Assembly: GCA_910578525.1 (NCBI GenBank)
Contig: CAJTRF010000004.1
Location: 1-57,662, forward strand
Direction: 5' to 3'
Length of the DNA: 57,662 nt
From: an uncultured Mycoplasmatales bacterium
GTDB taxonomy: Bacteria; Bacillota_I; Bacilli_A; Mycoplasmatales; Mycoplasmoidaceae
Part shown: piece by piece, positions 53,668 to 57,662 of the stretch
Position numbering within the stretch: position 1 is the stretch's first letter
Layout: every line of letters starts with the position of its first letter
The notes under the pieces: generated by a model
The model's database searches: none
The model's input: the letters and a program-made list of their open reading frames with translations, nothing else
Told to the model about the DNA's origin: nothing
Program-made: the position numbers and the translations under genes

Positions 53668-54342
53668 ATGGCTGACGATAAGAAAACGATCCTTACTATA
53701 GGAAATGAAAATGAAGCTAAAGATATCAACCAAAATGTTGGTAGTTTTTCTAGTGATGTAGTACCTGCTATTACTGAACCAGAAAAGAAACCTGAAGCTA
53801 CAAAGAAAATTAAAACAGAACAAGTTAAAGAACAACCAGAAATTAATTTTGAAAAATTCACTAAAACAAAGAAAAGACGTTTCTTTAAAGAAAAAAGCGC
53901 TAAATCTTCATTTGGTGTTAAGGTTGAAACTTGATTAGCAAATAAAAAGAAACTTGGATTAATATGAGCAATCATTGCTGTATTGTTTATTGTTTTATAT
54001 ACATTCTCAATTTTCTTTATTGCTTATGGAAATAACGTTTTAAGTAATAGTGATAGTTCGCCTCTTGCTCCTGGTTACCCTGGTGTTTCATTTAATCAGA
54101 TGTTACAAGCTGGCATTGCTATGTCTTATATTGTTGTTATTTTATTAGCATTACCAATTGTTTATTTAATCATTTCATGATTTGTTGGTATTAATGGTGT
54201 TTATTACTCAAGACTATACCACTATGTCTTCTGAAGCGTTATTTTATTTTGCTTAGTGTTATTTGTAATTAATTCAATTTGTTGTTGAATTCCGTTTGGT
54301 GAGTTCTGAAGCTTCCACAAATACGTTCCAAAGACTTTATAG
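53668..54342 (+). CDS. Membrane protein with cytosolic charged N-terminus
   Basis: 224 aa. The first ~90 residues are hydrophilic and highly charged (EPEKKPEATKKIKTEQVKEQPE, FTKTKKRRFFKEKSAKSSF). About four membrane helices follow (LIWAIIAVLFIVLYTFSIFFI, AMSYIVVILLALPIVYLII, YVFWSVILFCLVLFVINSI). Most Trp are UGA. No family recognised. It follows rbfA by 17 bp and overlaps the convergent PP-loop gene by 6 nt. Confidence 0.65.
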
Positions 54343-55122
54343 CTTAGAATTGTATTTTATTAATAAATCTTTTTTAGCAGATTCATCAAATCATAAGCTA
54401 GATTGCTTACCGTTTAATAAAGCTACAAGAAAGTTCTCATAACTCATTGAGAACTTTTTATTTTTATAAAAATTTTGTTCTAAGAATGATTTCATATAAG
54501 TTCTTTCTGTTTTGCCATCAATTGGACAATCTCTTTTAATAATTGGAATATTTTGTTTTTTAGCTTCTCTAATTAAACTTTTTTCTCTTAACAAGCAAAA
54601 AGGTCTAATTAAAGTCATATCAGTACGATCAAAGTAATTTTTTGGATTAAACGTTCCAATCCTTCCTTCATGAATCATATTCATGAATAAAGTTTCTATT
54701 GCATCATCTGCATGATGTGCCATAGCGATTTTATTACATTTAAGTTTTTTAGCTTCTTTAACTAATATTGCCTTTTTTAATTTAGCACATAAAGAACATT
54801 GAATTACTCCTTTTTTCTTTTTAGCAAGCAAGATTTCATTCATATTAGATTCAACAGTTTTAAAGTTTACCTTCTTATCTTTCATGAATTTTTTATATTT
54901 AGAATAATCAATATTTTTGTAAAGATTCATTTTTATATGAATTCCATAAATCTTAATATTTCATCCATACTTATTCTTTACATATTGTTTGTATAAATTA
55001 AGAGCTAATAGTAATAAAGATGAATCTTTACCACACGAAACACCAACACAAATTTTGTCTCCATCTTCAATAAGATTAAAGACTTTATTTGATTTTATGA
55101 TTTCACCTACCAACTCTCTCAT
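54337..55122 (-). CDS. TtcA-like PP-loop tRNA thiolation-type protein
   Basis: 261 aa. PP-loop SCGKDSSLLL near residue 30 (usual SGGKDS, with the second Gly replaced by Cys-Gly order), CSLCAKLKKAIL CxxC motif near residue 110, and MAHHADDAIETLFMNM. This layout fits the TtcA/TtuA tRNA 2-thiolation group more than TilS. ATG 55122 follows only short AT-rich DNA and no good Shine-Dalgarno. Divergent from truB. The last ~18 residues extend beyond a UGA Trp at 54391. Confidence 0.82.
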
Positions 55123-55155
55123 ATTATTTAAAATTATAATATTTATATTATTTGC

Positions 55156-55800
55156 ATGGAAATTAAACAAAAAGTATTTTGTGTTGATAAACCTATTAAT
55201 TGAACAAGTAATGATGTTGTTCAATTTATTAAACACAAATATAAATTTAAAAAAGTAGGACATGCAGGAACATTAGATCCGTTAGCTACTGGCGTATTGG
55301 TTCTTGGTGTCAATGAAGGAACTAAACAATTATTTACATTAATTCAAGATGATAAAACATATGTTGCTGATATTACATTTGGAATTGAGACAACAACATA
55401 TGATGCAGAGGGACAAATAATAAAAGAAATTGATGCATCCAAGATTCATATTGAACAAATTGAAGAGATGATTAAGAATAAATTCTTAAATGACTATAAA
55501 CAATTTCCACCAATATATTCTGCTATTAAAGTAAATGGTAAGAAGTTATATGATTATGCTAGAAACAATAAACAAGTTCAAATTAAACCAAGAGATGTTA
55601 AATTGTTTTCATACAAAACTATTAAATATATAAACAACACTTTAACTATTGAGTTAAAGGTTAGCAAGGGTTTTTACATTCGTAGTTTTGCACACGATTT
55701 AGGGTTGGCACTTAATAATCATGCATACATTAGCGCATTAAAAAGAATAAAATCAGGAACATTTGAATTAAAAGATTGTTTGCCAATTGAATTTAATTAA
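55156..55800 (+). CDS. truB: tRNA pseudouridine-55 synthase
   Basis: 214 aa. Catalytic motif VGHAGTLDPLATGVLVLG with the conserved Asp, then FPPIYSAIKVNGKKLYDYAR and KGFYIRSFAHDLG. It lacks the C-terminal PUA domain, as commonly seen in short mycoplasma TruB. UGA Trp at 55201. Its 5' end is 34 bp from the divergent PP-loop gene. Confidence 0.95.
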
Positions 55801-55891
55801 AACTATTGTAAAATTTTTGAAAAAAAATTAAATAAATTTTAAACAAATTTGAGACAGGTTTTTCTTTGTTTTGTTCTATATTATTTTTAAT

Positions 55892-57662
55892 ATGGAAATA
55901 ACAAGACAAAATTCTCCAAATGAGTGTGGTATTTGTGTAATAAATAGTTTTGTGAAACACTTTTACAACAATTCAAATAAATTTGAAATTCTTAATGCTG
56001 CAAATATTAGCGAAAATGGTTTAAGCATTTTTGATTTTGAGAACTTAGGACAAAAATTTGGATTATTTATTGAAAGCTATGAATGTGAGTGAAGTGAGTT
56101 TGTTGAACTTAAAAACAATAAATACTATGGAATGTTGATTAATAAGAATCAGGGAATGCACTACATTATTGTTTACAAAAAGAAAGATTGTTTAAAAATC
56201 TATGATTCAGATTCTGGTGTATTTGAACTACAATACAACCAATTTAAAGAAAAGTTTGCAGGCATTATTTTTGATGTATCTAAATTAAAAGTAAATATTA
56301 AATATAAAAGCCAAAAAATAGATTTGCAAAATATTGATCTAAAATATTTTGCTGTTACATTAGGTATTCACATTTTAATAATTGGATTATCAACATTATT
56401 CGCAAATGTATTTAATTGAACATTAAATATGTCTGTTTATGGAAAATCAACTTCAAATTTGGTTAGTCTATGTTTTATTTTCTTATTAATTGGAGGATTA
56501 AATTTGTTGTCAAGCTATTTTCTTAAACAATATTCACTTATTAGATTTAAACAAAATTTTAGACATTTAAATTATCAATTATTGAACAAATTAAAACACA
56601 AAAGAAGTCATTTTATCAACAAGATCGAGTTAAGTTTTATTTATATAGTTGATTCATCAATAGTTTCAATATGCGGGTATTTAACTTATGAAATACCTAC
56701 ATTAATTACTGATTTAATAATGTGTGCTATTACAATAATAATTCTTTCGTTTATTAAACCAATGTTTATAGTCTTTTGTATTGTTGTTTTGTTAATAAAA
56801 TCCGTGTTTGGTGTAGTAACATACAATTTTAAAGAACACAATATTAATGTATCAATCAAGAATAGTAATATATCAAACAATATTTCAGCTGAAATTATTA
56901 ATTCGATAAGTAAAGAGGAAAACCAAGAATTATTAAATTTTAATTTAGATAAATTAAGATCTAATATTACAGAGTTTGAAAAAATCTATACAAAGAAAAC
57001 TTCCTTTGAAAATTTTACATTTAACTTTGAATCATTTTTTACGAACGTCACTTACATATTAACAATAGGCTTTGGTGCCTATTATTTAATTAACAATAAA
57101 TTTAATATTGGTTTATTAACTTTTATTATTAGTTTATTAGGAATGTTTTCTACATCTGTTCAAGATGTTTGCCTATTTCCGTCTAAACAAAAAGAGTATA
57201 AAAAAATGGCTGCAATTTATTGAAACATTATTAATATTGCTAATGGAATGAAAGATTCATCAATTAAAAAAATTGAAGATGTAAATAATCTTTATTTTTT
57301 CAACGAAAATACAACATATTGTATTGAAAGAAATGAAAATATTAAATCACCTTTTAAAATAGGTTTAGACACTTTTTTAGGAATAAATGAACCTAATAAA
57401 CAAAATTCATTTTATTTTAAAGATAATTTTATCAAGATTAATCCTGATAGTAAGATTCCGGCTGAATATTTACTTAAGACAAACATAATGGTCTTAAAAG
57501 ATTTATTATCTTATTTTAATATAAATCTAATGAAAACGTCATTTACAATTCATGAACAACAAATTATTAACTTTATGTTTACTTATATTCAATCATCAAA
57601 GATTATTTGTTTTAATGATTGTTTTAGATATTTAACTAAAGAACAAAAAGAATATATTGATA
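55892..57662 (+). CDS. C39-peptidase ABC exporter with degenerate ATPase domain (3' end beyond window)
   Basis: 590 codons present, open at the window edge. The N-terminal C39 peptidase has Q6, the catalytic-type ECGIC (Cys12) and H90 in GMHYIIV, with D105/D107 in YDSDSG. Five to six membrane helices occupy residues ~150-430, matching bacteriocin/peptide exporters that trim a double-glycine leader. The following ~150 residues occupy the nucleotide-binding position but show no GxxxxGK[ST] Walker A. The weak TIHEQQIINFMF stands where the LSGGQ signature should be, followed by IICFNDC at the Walker B position. TATATT -10 upstream. No leader-peptide substrate gene is seen nearby. Confidence 0.75.

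Overview
The window is a very AT-rich mollicute chromosome segment. UGA must be read as tryptophan in almost every long gene (translation table 4): reading frames that look broken at TGA continue through conserved Trp positions, for example in PheT, NusA, IF-2, AdhE and MetK. Genes for amino-acid, nucleotide or cell-wall synthesis are absent from what is visible. Sugar, polyamine and thiamine uptake genes, lipoproteins and a minimal translation set are present. The gene content suggests the pneumoniae group (Mycoplasmoidales). A Malacoplasma-like species is my best guess from overall impression only, and no database was consulted.

Layout. 1-3.6 kb: a 770-aa surface lipoprotein on the minus strand behind a 14-bp poly(A) leader, and a PAP2-like membrane phosphatase containing a G8 tract. 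3.65-8.0 kb: ispG, pheS, pheT. 8.04-10.94 kb: an accessory island lying exactly between two copies of a 32-bp terminator. It encodes an EcoRI-type adenine methyltransferase and a DUF262-HNH protein with a C-terminal HEPN-like motif, behind a (CT)n repeat, a short leader ORF and a large hairpin. 10.94-12.94 kb: tmRNA (ssrA) and metG. 13.1-19.7 kb: recombination and repair (recA, ruvA, ruvB, dinB, recU), tlyA, a Bax-inhibitor-type protein and two small coiled-coil proteins. 19.8-23.7 kb: HU, gpsA, der, cmk and a tail-anchored protein. 23.8-28.8 kb: amino acid permease, nagA, nagB, hrcA. 28.9-37.3 kb: a double HAD phosphatase, potA-potB-potC-potD polyamine uptake, tsaD, metK.

37.3-39.9 kb: an unassigned four-gene operon with two helix-turn-helix (sigma region 4-like) proteins bracketing two unknown proteins, one of them membrane-anchored. 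40-45 kb: rpmG-secE-nusG behind a leader hairpin, rpsB, adhE. 45-50 kb: membrane proteins, ribF, tRNA-His, a TPP riboswitch with thiT, a DUF402 (Ntdp-like) protein, a DUF3196-like protein and a CaCA cation exchanger. 50-55.8 kb: nusA behind a leader hairpin, infB, rbfA, a membrane protein, a TtcA-like PP-loop protein and truB. 55.9 kb to the end: a C39-peptidase ABC exporter whose nucleotide-binding domain has no Walker A.

The strongest candidate for something undescribed is the 8-10.9 kb island. Its two translationally coupled genes look like a modification/nuclease pair. Its leader combines a slippable dinucleotide repeat, a leader peptide and a hairpin placed between the Shine-Dalgarno sequence and the start codon. 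The 37.4-39.9 kb operon is the second candidate. No IS element, CRISPR array, rRNA operon or origin was seen. There is no gene-free stretch longer than about 300 bp.
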